A model generated the notes under the pieces. That model searched no databases, was not told the DNA's origin, and saw only the letters and a program-made list of their open reading frames with translations. Below, piece after piece: positions 5,461 through 11,337 of a stretch of DNA of 11,337 bases. The number at the start of each line of letters is the position of its first letter. The stretch's first letter is position 1. The stretch covers positions 1 to 11,337 of the forward strand of contig DJWJ01000037.1 of the NCBI GenBank assembly GCA_002440965.1, given 5' to 3'. Source of the stretch: Candidatus Omnitrophica bacterium UBA6233. Its GTDB lineage: Bacteria > Omnitrophota > Gorgyraeia > Gygaellales > Profunditerraquicolaceae. The translations under genes and the position numbers were made by a program.

Positions 5461-6446
5461 TAAAATTTCCTTATTAATAAATATGCCAAAGCGGATATTG
5501 CTGCCGAACAGGGAATAGTCAAAATCCAAGCCCAAACAATCCTTCCGGCAACCCCCCACTTGACCGCGCTTAAACGCTTGATCGAACCTACGCCCATAAT
5601 TGCACCGGTAATCGTATGAGTAGTGCTAACCGGCACGCCTAAGCCGGAAGAAACAAATAACATAACCGACGCTCCTAACTCCGCGCAAAATCCATCAATA
5701 GGTTTTAGTTTGGCTACTTTTTGGCCCATAGTCTTAACAATGCGCCATCCTCCAAACATTGTTCCCAACGCAATCGCGGCATGGCAACTAAGCACTATCC
5801 AAAAAGGAATATAAAACTTTGAGCCTAAAAACCCGGCACTAAAAAGCAAGCTGGCGATAATACCCATGGTCTTCTGGGCGTCATTGCCGCCATGGCCCAT
5901 ACTATAGAGCGCGGCTGACAAAAGCTGGCCCTTTCTGAAAATATGATCGACTTTTACCGGCACGCTCTTACGAAAAATCCAATAAACTAAAACCCCTAAG
6001 AATAAACCCAGAATAAGCCCGACAATCGGAGAAATGAATATAAAGGAAACTGTCTTAATTATGCCGCTCCAAACAAGCGATCCAGAACCTGCTTTAACTA
6101 AAGCTGAACCGATCATGCCTCCTATAAGGGCATGAGATGAACTAGTCGGTAAACCAAAAAACCAAGTAATGATATTCCAGCCGCAAGCCCCTATCAGTGT
6201 CCCAAAAATAATCCCATTATCGATGATTGCAATATCAACTATCCCCTTGCCTATAGTATTGGCAACATGAAGCCCAAAAAATAAAAAAGCAATAAAATTA
6301 AAGAAAGCTGCCCAGATAACCGCTAAGCGCGGGGAAAGCACGCGGGTCGAAACTATCGTGGCGATAGAATTGGCTGAATCGTGAAATCCGTTTAAAAAAT
6401 CAAAAGCTAAAGCCAAAAGAATTAGAAGAATTATACTTAAAATCAT
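5460..6446 (-). CDS. pit: PiT-family inorganic phosphate transporter
   Basis: Inner-membrane cation-coupled phosphate permease. The 328 residues carry both repeated PiT signatures: FDFLNGFHDSANSIA (15-29) and GLPTSSSHALIGG (98-110) in the first half, GHGGNDAQKTMGI (184-196) and GVPVSTTHTITGAI (270-283) in the second. The hydrophobic pattern fits about 10 helices. The length is in the range of compact bacterial PiT proteins, without the long central loop of E. coli PitA. The ATG at 6446 lies 3 bases after the stop of the DUF47 gene, so the two are cotranscribed and probably work together. The ribosome-binding site is weak (AGG), consistent with translational coupling. Sodium versus proton coupling cannot be read from sequence. 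Confidence 0.95.
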   Translation of the reverse strand: MILSIILLILLALAFDFLNGFHDSANSIATIVSTRVLSPRLAVIWAAFFNFIAFLFFGLHVANTIGKGIVDIAIIDNGIIFGTLIGACGWNIITWFFGLPTSSSHALIGGMIGSALVKAGSGSLVWSGIIKTVSFIFISPIVGLILGLFLGVLVYWIFRKSVPVKVDHIFRKGQLLSAALYSMGHGGNDAQKTMGIIASLLFSAGFLGSKFYIPFWIVLSCHAAIALGTMFGGWRIVKTMGQKVAKLKPIDGFCAELGASVMLFVSSGLGVPVSTTHTITGAIMGVGSIKRLSAVKWGVAGRIVWAWILTIPCSAAISALAYLLIRKF

Positions 6447-6449
6447 AAA

Positions 6450-7076
6450 TTAAGCCTGTTTCACCATTATAGAGCTAACCACATGAGCCACATCTTCGCA
6501 AATATCAAGCACTGTCTCGGAATCCTGATATATTTCTTTCCATTTGATTACTTCAATAGGATTCTTCTCGGTATCAAAAAGTTCAGCCAATACCTTATCC
6601 CTCATTGTATCGCCAACGTTTTCCAAACGGTTAATCTCCACGCAGGATTCGGATATGGCTTTAGCGTTTTTCATATTACGCATTGCCTTGACCATACAGG
6701 CAACTGCCTGGACAGATTCTTCAATAGCAGAAGCAAAAGCTACCAGGTTCTTATTTACATTAGTAATTTTATAGACCATCATACGATTTACAATAGTATT
6801 AATCATATCAATGACATCATCCAATTCTTTTGCCAAAGCGTGAATATCTTCGCGGTCAAACGGCGTGATAAATGTTTTATTAAGCTGATCGATGATCGTA
6901 TGGGCTACATCATCCCCTTGATGCTCTATCGAACGAATCCTCTCAATGCCCTGCTCATCTATTTTACCTTTAGCAGTAAGCTCCTTGAAAGCTGCCGCAG
7001 CCTCAACCGCGTAACTGACCTGCTTTTCAAATAAATCGAAAAAATTGAATTCTTTGGGAATAAGATTAAAAAACAT
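6450..7076 (-). CDS. DUF47/PhoU-like phosphate transport accessory protein
   Basis: A cytoplasmic, all-helical protein of the DUF47 (PhoU_div, Pit accessory) family, thought to modulate the adjacent PiT permease. The 208 residues show the family acidic metal-binding motifs: IEHQGDD (50-56), PFDREDI (72-78) followed by ELDDVID (84-90), RLENVGDT (150-157) and DICEDVA (191-197). This two-fold E-x-x-x-D pattern is PhoU-like. The ATG at 7076 has a strong Shine-Dalgarno (AAGGAG) 6 bases upstream and an extended -10 promoter at 7139-7168. It is the first gene of a two-gene unit with pit. I see no convincing Pho box in the leader. Confidence 0.93.
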   Translation of the reverse strand: MFFNLIPKEFNFFDLFEKQVSYAVEAAAAFKELTAKGKIDEQGIERIRSIEHQGDDVAHTIIDQLNKTFITPFDREDIHALAKELDDVIDMINTIVNRMMVYKITNVNKNLVAFASAIEESVQAVACMVKAMRNMKNAKAISESCVEINRLENVGDTMRDKVLAELFDTEKNPIEVIKWKEIYQDSETVLDICEDVAHVVSSIMVKQA

Positions 7077-7138
7077 TTTTTCTCCTTTATCTGTTAATTG
7101 AAAATACGAATTTTGTTTAGTGCGGTTAATTTTAAAAT

Positions 7139-7168
7139 ATTATAGCAGAATTTCTTAATTAAAAACAA
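7139..7168 (-). promoter_or_regulatory. promoter of the DUF47-pit unit
   Basis: The minus strand has TTGTTT (7168-7163), an 18-base spacer and TATAAT (7144-7139). The bases TGC directly before the -10 make an extended -10 (TGnTATAAT). The start point would be near 7132, giving a leader of about 55 AT-rich bases before the DUF47 ATG. The promoter begins only about a dozen bases after the ATPase stop, with no intrinsic terminator between. Confidence 0.65.
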
Positions 7169-7179
7169 TATATTTTACA

Positions 7180-9735
7180 TTAAATAATTGTTCGCGTTTT
7201 CTTGTTCAACGCTTTTAGGGCTTCGAACCATAATAAACTGACTACTCCGCTAAAAAAGGTAATCGCCAAATCATCGGCGGTTAAAAACGCAAAATGGAAA
7301 AGGTTGCGCAAAACCGGAATATACAGCACGCTCATAAGCGCAATTATTGCTGCCGACATTACCCACCACAAAGCCCGGTTATTTGATTTGAGTATTTTGA
7401 CAAAACCTTGCGACCATGAAAGGTTAGTGATAATCAACATCATGTTGGCAAAAACCAAAGTTACAAAAGCCAATGTACGCGCTTCAAGTTCTCCCTTATC
7501 CGAATACAGAGCGAAAATAAAAACCGCAAAAACAACCGCCAATACACTTATCCCCTGCAATAAACTGAAAACAAAAGCCTTCTTGTTAAATAATGCTCCG
7601 CTTAAATTACGCGGCGGCCTTTTCATTATATCTTTTTCTTCCCTACAAGACTCAAAAACAGTTGAACAAGCCGGGTCAATTATCAATTCCAGGAAAGCGA
7701 TATGCGCAGGAAGCAACACAATAGGCAAATGAAACAATACAGGCAGCAAAGACATTCCGGCAATAGGAACATGCACGGCGAAAATATAGGCAATTGCTTT
7801 CTTTAAATTGTCGAATATCCTTCTGCCCAAGCGAATCGCGCCTACTATCGACGAAAAATCATCATTAAGCAAAACTAAATCCGAAGCCTCGCGGGCTACA
7901 TCCGTCCCGCGCTCTCCCATAGCAATACCGATATTAGCTGATTTTAAAGCCGAGGCGTCATTAACCCCATCACCGGTCATCGCCACGACTCCACCATTGG
8001 CTTTTAAAGCGTTTACAAGAGCCAGTTTCTGCTCAGGGACTACCCTGGCAAAAACATTTATTTCCTTTATTTTTTCCCTTAACTGCAAATGATCCATCTT
8101 TTCCAATTCCAGCCCGGTTATATAGTACTCCGGATTTTTTAATCCGATTTGTTTGGCTATATGCACGGCGGTCCCCGGATAATCCCCAGTAATCATAATT
8201 ACTTTGATTCCTGCCTCATGCGCTTCTTTAATGGCACCAGGAACAGTCAAACGCACAGGATCGATAAAACCAAGCAATCCTATGAACTCAAAGGCAAAAT
8301 CATGCTGGACATCCGGAAGCTCTACTTTCCTGAAAGAAGCCTTGGCTACCCCCAAAACACGCAAACCTCTATTTGCCATCTCTTCAATACAATCCATTAA
8401 TTTATTTTTTCTTTCGGAGCTAAGATGACAAAGATCGTAAATGGCCTCGGGAGAACCCTTGGCGGCAATAATGTAATTCTGCTTGTCCGGCGACTCCCAA
8501 ACATGCGATAAGGCGAGTAATTTCTTAGAAAGCGTGTATTCGCGGATCAATTTCCAATTTTTATGGATATGTTCGGAATTCGATAAATAAAATTCGCCGA
8601 ACTCCTTTACTTCTTTTTCAACCGGATCAAATGGATCCTTCTGGCTGGCTAAAATCCCATACTCAATCAAATCGTGGACCGCCTCCGGTAAGGTTTCTGA
8701 ATTATGCCTGTCCACCTCGTAATAGTCGCCTTTTACGCATAACATAGTAAGTTTCATCTTGTTTAAGGTAAGCGTCCCGGTTTTATCCGTGCATAGCACC
8801 GTTGCAGCCCCCAAGCTCTCTATGGCATGAGCCCTGCGGGTAAGGACTTGTTTTTTGGAGATACGCCATGCGCCCAAGGTAAGAAAAATGATTAGGACTA
8901 CCGGAAATTCCTCGGGAAGCATCGCCATACCTAAGGTTAATCCAGAAAGAAATCCATGCGGCCAGTTGTTGCGGGTAAAGCCGTAGATCAAAACAACTAA
9001 AGAACAGAGGATAATTCCCACAATGGAAAAATCGCGGACAATCTTAGCGGTTTCTTTTTGCAGAAGAGTATCTTCTTCGTGGATTTCCTGAAGGGATCTG
9101 CCGATCTTGCCCATTTCGGTATGTATCCCAGCCGAAACAACTCTGGCTACACCCCTCCCAGCAACCACCAGCGTTCCCGAATAGACAAAAGGCAAATCGT
9201 CTCCGCCGGGACGCCCAATCGTTTCTTTTCCGTTCCCCTGAGCCTTGCGCACAGGCATAGATTCACCGGTAAGAAGAGACTCATCCACCGATAAATTAGA
9301 GCAAAACAAAACCACCGCATCCGCAGGAACCCTGTCTCCCTCTTTCAGGATAATAATATCCTCTCTAACCACATCCCGTCCGGCAATCCTTTTCTGTATG
9401 CCGTCGCGGATAACAAGAGCGCGAGGGCTGGATAGGTTACGTAATGATTCAAGCGCGCGCTCTGTCTTACGCTCCTGATAAAATGTAATGCCCACCACAA
9501 CAAAAACAAAAGTTAAAAGCATGAGCGCATCTTTGGGCTCGCCCAGAAACAGGTAAACCAAACCGCTGCCGATTAAAAGAAGCAACATCGGCTCGCGCAC
9601 AACTTCAAAAAAAATAAAGAAGATATTTTTCTTCTTTTGGGAAGGGAGTTCGTTATACCCCTCTTTGTTTATCCTTAAGAGAGCTTCGCCTTCAGCTAAG
9701 CCGGAAATATTTTCCATATCGAATCCCGTATTCAT
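7180..9735 (-). CDS. P2-like cation-transporting P-type ATPase
   Basis: Integral membrane ATP-driven cation pump. The 851 residues carry an N-terminal cation-ATPase segment (EGEALLRINKEGYNEL), the actuator TGES (156-159), phosphorylation site DKTGT (Asp317), nucleotide-site KGSPE (426-430), TGD (516-518) and hinge GDGVND (588-593), with a P2-type C-terminal helix bundle. The ion-site helices deviate from SERCA. Helix 4 has PEEFP (274-278) instead of PEGLP. Helix 5 reads HVPIAG where SERCA has NVGE. Helix 6 reads ELIIDPACS with Asp687 kept, Glu683 where SERCA has Asn, and Ile for Thr. The transported ion is therefore uncertain: Ca2+ by subfamily, but not by residues. An internal ATG at 9717 has a GGGA Shine-Dalgarno 6 bases upstream and may be the true start, because the promoter -10 ends only 7 bases before the ATG at 9735. 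Confidence 0.93.
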   Translation of the reverse strand: MNTGFDMENISGLAEGEALLRINKEGYNELPSQKKKNIFFIFFEVVREPMLLLLIGSGLVYLFLGEPKDALMLLTFVFVVVGITFYQERKTERALESLRNLSSPRALVIRDGIQKRIAGRDVVREDIIILKEGDRVPADAVVLFCSNLSVDESLLTGESMPVRKAQGNGKETIGRPGGDDLPFVYSGTLVVAGRGVARVVSAGIHTEMGKIGRSLQEIHEEDTLLQKETAKIVRDFSIVGIILCSLVVLIYGFTRNNWPHGFLSGLTLGMAMLPEEFPVVLIIFLTLGAWRISKKQVLTRRAHAIESLGAATVLCTDKTGTLTLNKMKLTMLCVKGDYYEVDRHNSETLPEAVHDLIEYGILASQKDPFDPVEKEVKEFGEFYLSNSEHIHKNWKLIREYTLSKKLLALSHVWESPDKQNYIIAAKGSPEAIYDLCHLSSERKNKLMDCIEEMANRGLRVLGVAKASFRKVELPDVQHDFAFEFIGLLGFIDPVRLTVPGAIKEAHEAGIKVIMITGDYPGTAVHIAKQIGLKNPEYYITGLELEKMDHLQLREKIKEINVFARVVPEQKLALVNALKANGGVVAMTGDGVNDASALKSANIGIAMGERGTDVAREASDLVLLNDDFSSIVGAIRLGRRIFDNLKKAIAYIFAVHVPIAGMSLLPVLFHLPIVLLPAHIAFLELIIDPACSTVFESCREEKDIMKRPPRNLSGALFNKKAFVFSLLQGISVLAVVFAVFIFALYSDKGELEARTLAFVTLVFANMMLIITNLSWSQGFVKILKSNNRALWWVMSAAIIALMSVLYIPVLRNLFHFAFLTADDLAITFFSGVVSLLWFEALKALNKKTRTII

Positions 9736-9742
9736 ACCTGTA

Positions 9743-9771
9743 ATTATATATGCGGCTGGAACTTACGACAA
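9743..9771 (-). promoter_or_regulatory. promoter of the P-type ATPase gene
   Basis: Minus strand TTGTCG (9771-9766), a 17-base spacer and a perfect TATAAT (9748-9743). The predicted start point (about 9736) is at or one base before the first ATG (9735). That implies either a leaderless mRNA or initiation at the second ATG (9717) with an 18-base leader. Confidence 0.65.
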
Positions 9772-9785
9772 GTGAATTCTGATAA

Positions 9786-11033
9786 TCAGGACCTGCGGTA
9801 TCTATAGCTGGATTTTTGTTTATACGAATGACTAGGTTTATTGCGTATATCCGAGGGTTGAATAAAGTGCTCCATCGAAATACCTGGATGTTTTGAGATA
9901 GGCAGAGGAGCCCGGATAAGTTTCTCGATATCGCGGACATCCCGCGCTTGATCTGGCGTGGCAAAGGAAATGGCGTGCCCCTTATGCCCTGCTCTTCCTG
10001 TGCGGCCAATACGATGCACGTAATTTTGCGCGTCCTCAGGAAGATCGTAATTAATTACCAGTTCAATACCGGTAACATCTATACCTCTTGCGGCGATATC
10101 GGTAGCAACGAGAACTTTATATTTGCCAGACCTGAAACCATCCAGCGCTTCGCGGCGCTGATTCAGCGAACGGTTAGAGTGTATTTCGGCAGTGCTATAA
10201 CCGGCATCCCTGATAGACCGGCAAATCTTTCTGGCATTATATTTAGTGCGGGAAAATAAAAGTATCGCTCCATGATATTGAGCAAGCAGTTTCTTAAGAA
10301 GCTGCGGCTTAGCATCTTTCTTGACGATAAACATTTCTTGAGTAACGAATTCTGCGGTAGTCCCCGAAGGGGCAATTTCAACACTCAAAGGAAGCTTCAT
10401 ATATTTAGCGGCTATCGCCATAATCTCCTTGGGAATAGTAGCGGAGAAAAGCATAGTCTGTCTCTCTTTCGGCAGAAAACGAAGAATTTTATCAATCTGG
10501 GGGGCAAACCCCATATCAAGCATACGATCAGCTTCATCCAAAACCAGCATTACTACGCTATCAGGAATAAAATTCCATCTTCCCATATGGTCAATTAGCC
10601 TGCCCGGAGTAGCAATTATAACACGGGGATTTTTACGCAACGCCTGCTCCTGCTCAAACATCGGAGCTCCTCCTATAAGACAAGCGGTTTTCATCCCAAA
10701 GGGCCGCGTCAAAGCCTGAAAAGACTCATCAATCTGAATGGCTAATTCCCGGGTAGGAGCAAGCACCAATCCCACACCCTCTTTTTGGGCTAAATGCTGC
10801 ACCATAGGAATCGCAAATGAATGCGTCTTTCCGGTTCCAGTCTGGGCAATACCTATAATATCTTTACCTTGGATTGCCAAAGGAATAGCTTTCAACTGAA
10901 TCGGAGTCGGAATCTTAAATTTTATCCGTTCAAGAATATCGAGAATTTTCGGAGCTATGCTTAATCCATAGAAATCCTGCGCCTTGATCCCGGCAGTAAT
11001 ATTTACCCCCATACTCTCTGGCTTATTCATCAT
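9786..11033 (-). CDS. DEAD-box ATP-dependent RNA helicase, RhlE-like
   Basis: Cytoplasmic RNA-remodelling helicase, likely in ribosome assembly, RNA decay or cold adaptation. All core motifs are present in 415 residues: Q-motif region FYGLS...KIPTPIQ, Walker A AQTGTGKT (63-70), PTRELA (93-98), TPGRL (142-146), DEAD (166-169), SAT (197-199), the VATDIAARGID motif V and HRIGRTGRAG motif VI (340-349). A short basic tail rich in Ser, Tyr, Lys and Arg ends the protein, typical of RNA-binding extensions of RhlE types. Two adjacent ATGs (11033 and 11030) overlap the TGA of the upstream zinc-ribbon gene, so translation is probably coupled. The shared leader holds an intrinsic terminator, so helicase output likely depends on readthrough. 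Confidence 0.95.
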   Translation of the reverse strand: MMNKPESMGVNITAGIKAQDFYGLSIAPKILDILERIKFKIPTPIQLKAIPLAIQGKDIIGIAQTGTGKTHSFAIPMVQHLAQKEGVGLVLAPTRELAIQIDESFQALTRPFGMKTACLIGGAPMFEQEQALRKNPRVIIATPGRLIDHMGRWNFIPDSVVMLVLDEADRMLDMGFAPQIDKILRFLPKERQTMLFSATIPKEIMAIAAKYMKLPLSVEIAPSGTTAEFVTQEMFIVKKDAKPQLLKKLLAQYHGAILLFSRTKYNARKICRSIRDAGYSTAEIHSNRSLNQRREALDGFRSGKYKVLVATDIAARGIDVTGIELVINYDLPEDAQNYVHRIGRTGRAGHKGHAISFATPDQARDVRDIEKLIRAPLPISKHPGISMEHFIQPSDIRNKPSHSYKQKSSYRYRRS

Positions 11034-11185
11034 TCCGACGCTTTCTGATGCTTAGGTTTATGATCCAAAGGCAACTGGGAAAGATGCACATGACAATATT
11101 CCTCATGATTGTAAATACTTAAGATATGCCCACAGCGGGGATACCTGCATTTCCTGCCTTTAGCAGAACTCTTTATTTTCTTAAT
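11030..11185 (-). CDS. 51-residue zinc-ribbon protein with an AUU start
   Basis: A small, very basic protein with a predicted zinc site: C13-x4-C18 (CRYPRCG) and C31-x2-H34 (CHVH), separated by ILSIYNHEEY. That pattern resembles small treble-clef or ribbon domains in nucleic-acid-binding proteins, but I cannot name a family. The frame contains no ATG, GTG or TTG before the first cysteine, nor upstream to the preceding in-frame stop. The ATT at 11185-11183 lies 5 bases after a strong Shine-Dalgarno (AGAGGAG, 11197-11191) and gives a natural (M)KKIKSSAKGRK start. AUU initiation is known for infC. The stop overlaps the helicase ATG. A role with the helicase on RNA or ribosomes is inference from coupling and basic charge. 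Confidence 0.75.
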   Translation of the reverse strand: MKKIKSSAKGRKCRYPRCGHILSIYNHEEYCHVHLSQLPLDHKPKHQKASE

Positions 11186-11190
11186 GGCTT

Positions 11191-11197
11191 CTCCTCT
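11191..11197 (-). promoter_or_regulatory. Shine-Dalgarno that fixes the AUU start
   Basis: AGAGGAG on the minus strand, directly after the terminator T-run and 5 bases before the ATT at 11185. Its position defines the start of the zinc-ribbon gene. Because it touches the T-tract, any transcript ending at the terminator lacks it. Confidence 0.7.
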
Positions 11198-11238
11198 AAA
11201 AAAAGAGCCGTAAAGGTTAGTAGTCTTCCCTTTACGGC
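11198..11238 (-). terminator. intrinsic terminator in the leader (attenuator candidate)
   Basis: Minus strand: GCCGTAAAGG (11238-11229), a 12-base loop, then the perfect complement CCTTTACGGC (11216-11207), followed by TCTTTTTTT (11206-11198). The 10-bp stem plus T-run is a textbook Rho-independent terminator. It lies about 23 bases downstream of the predicted start point and directly before the zinc-ribbon Shine-Dalgarno, so it terminates or attenuates its own operon; it does not end an upstream gene. Confidence 0.85.
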
Positions 11239-11240
11239 CT

Positions 11241-11256
11241 AAGATTTTCTAATCTT
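11241..11256 (-). other. small leader hairpin upstream of the terminator
   Basis: AAGATT and AATCTT pair perfectly around a 4-base loop (AGAA on the minus strand). Two bases separate it from the terminator stem. It is transcribed and could stack on the terminator or be part of a switch, but no alternative antiterminator pairing is obvious. Confidence 0.6.
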
Positions 11257-11267
11257 TTATTGTTTTT

Positions 11268-11295
11268 ATTATACCACTTAATTCTTATTTGTCAA
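11268..11295 (-). promoter_or_regulatory. consensus promoter of the zinc-ribbon/helicase operon
   Basis: Minus strand TTGACA (11295-11290) and TATAAT (11273-11268) are both perfect, with a 16-base spacer and TGG before the -10 (an extended -10). It is the strongest promoter in the window. The start point near 11261 gives a leader of about 76 bases containing the hairpin and terminator. Bases 11296-11337 upstream hold no gene I can identify. Confidence 0.85.
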
Positions 11296-11337
11296 CAAAA
11301 GCATCCACCTCGCATGGGAATGATACCATAGATCCTT

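Noticed and set aside
5365..5559. 64-codon minus-strand frame across the pit 3' end and the repeat island
   Set aside because: It overlaps the well-supported PiT C-terminus in another frame and is otherwise made of low-complexity repeat sequence.
6483..7034. 183-codon plus-strand frame antisense to the DUF47 gene
   Set aside because: A long shadow of the DUF47 coding frame; the sense protein carries all family motifs, and nothing supports initiation on the plus strand.
9774..9790. CTGATTATCAG palindrome after the helicase stop as a terminator
   Set aside because: A 5-bp AT-rich stem with no usable loop or T-run; not a credible intrinsic terminator.
9692..10009. 105-codon minus-strand frame spanning the helicase 3' end and the ATPase 5' end
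   Set aside because: It overlaps two strongly supported genes in a different frame and its translation resembles no protein domain.
10160..10180. GGTTAGAGTG inside the helicase as another copy of the cassette repeat
   Set aside because: It shares only GTTAGAG with the 14-bp repeat, is in coding sequence and has no partner arm.
11296..11337. Tail of an upstream gene at the right edge
   Set aside because: All three minus-strand frames are open for 13-20 codons before a stop, so none can be preferred in 42 bases.

Overview
An 11.3-kb bacterial fragment in which every gene I can support lies on the minus strand, so transcription runs from the right edge to the left edge. The sequence is AT-leaning. 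Genes are tightly packed, with stop/start overlaps, and several promoters are close to the sigma-70 consensus. The order pgk - tpiA - secG and the short word-like intergenic repeats remind me of uncultivated groups such as Omnitrophota (OP3). That placement is an impression, not something the sequence proves.

Layout from right (upstream) to left. (1) 11337-9786: a consensus promoter, a small leader hairpin and an intrinsic terminator lie directly in front of a 51-codon zinc-ribbon gene. That gene has no AUG/GUG/UUG start and appears to begin at AUU. Its stop overlaps the start of a RhlE-like DEAD-box RNA helicase. (2) 9771-7180: a promoter almost abutting a P2-like cation-transporting P-type ATPase with unusual ion-site motifs. 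(3) 7168-5460: a promoter, a DUF47/PhoU-like protein and a PiT phosphate transporter. (4) 5459-5244: an intergenic island with seven CAAAGG[T/C] heptamers and imperfect palindromes. (5) 5243-3921: a YbgC-like thioesterase, a nitroreductase-family protein, a second repeat island and a 73-residue two-helix membrane protein. (6) 3908-149: a consensus-like promoter, then pgk, a GIY-YIG nuclease cassette, tpiA, secG and a 12-helix MFS transporter. (7) 148-1: a good promoter, Shine-Dalgarno site and GTG that seem to begin another gene, which runs into an (AG)11 tract at the window edge.

The most interesting object is the 281-bp GIY-YIG cassette between pgk and tpiA. It is bounded by perfect 14-bp inverted repeats, and its reading frame fills nearly the whole interval. 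One repeat supplies the last two codons and stop of pgk. The other supplies the last codons of the nuclease and probably the tpiA ribosome-binding site. Removing the element plus two bases restores a family-typical pgk end one base before the tpiA ATG, which suggests a precise insertion. The second most interesting object is the helicase leader (terminator overlapping a Shine-Dalgarno site plus an AUU start), which looks like built-in expression control.

The pgk unit combines two glycolytic enzymes with SecG of the Sec translocon and a transporter. DUF47-PiT is a standard phosphate-uptake pair. The rest is general housekeeping and ion transport.
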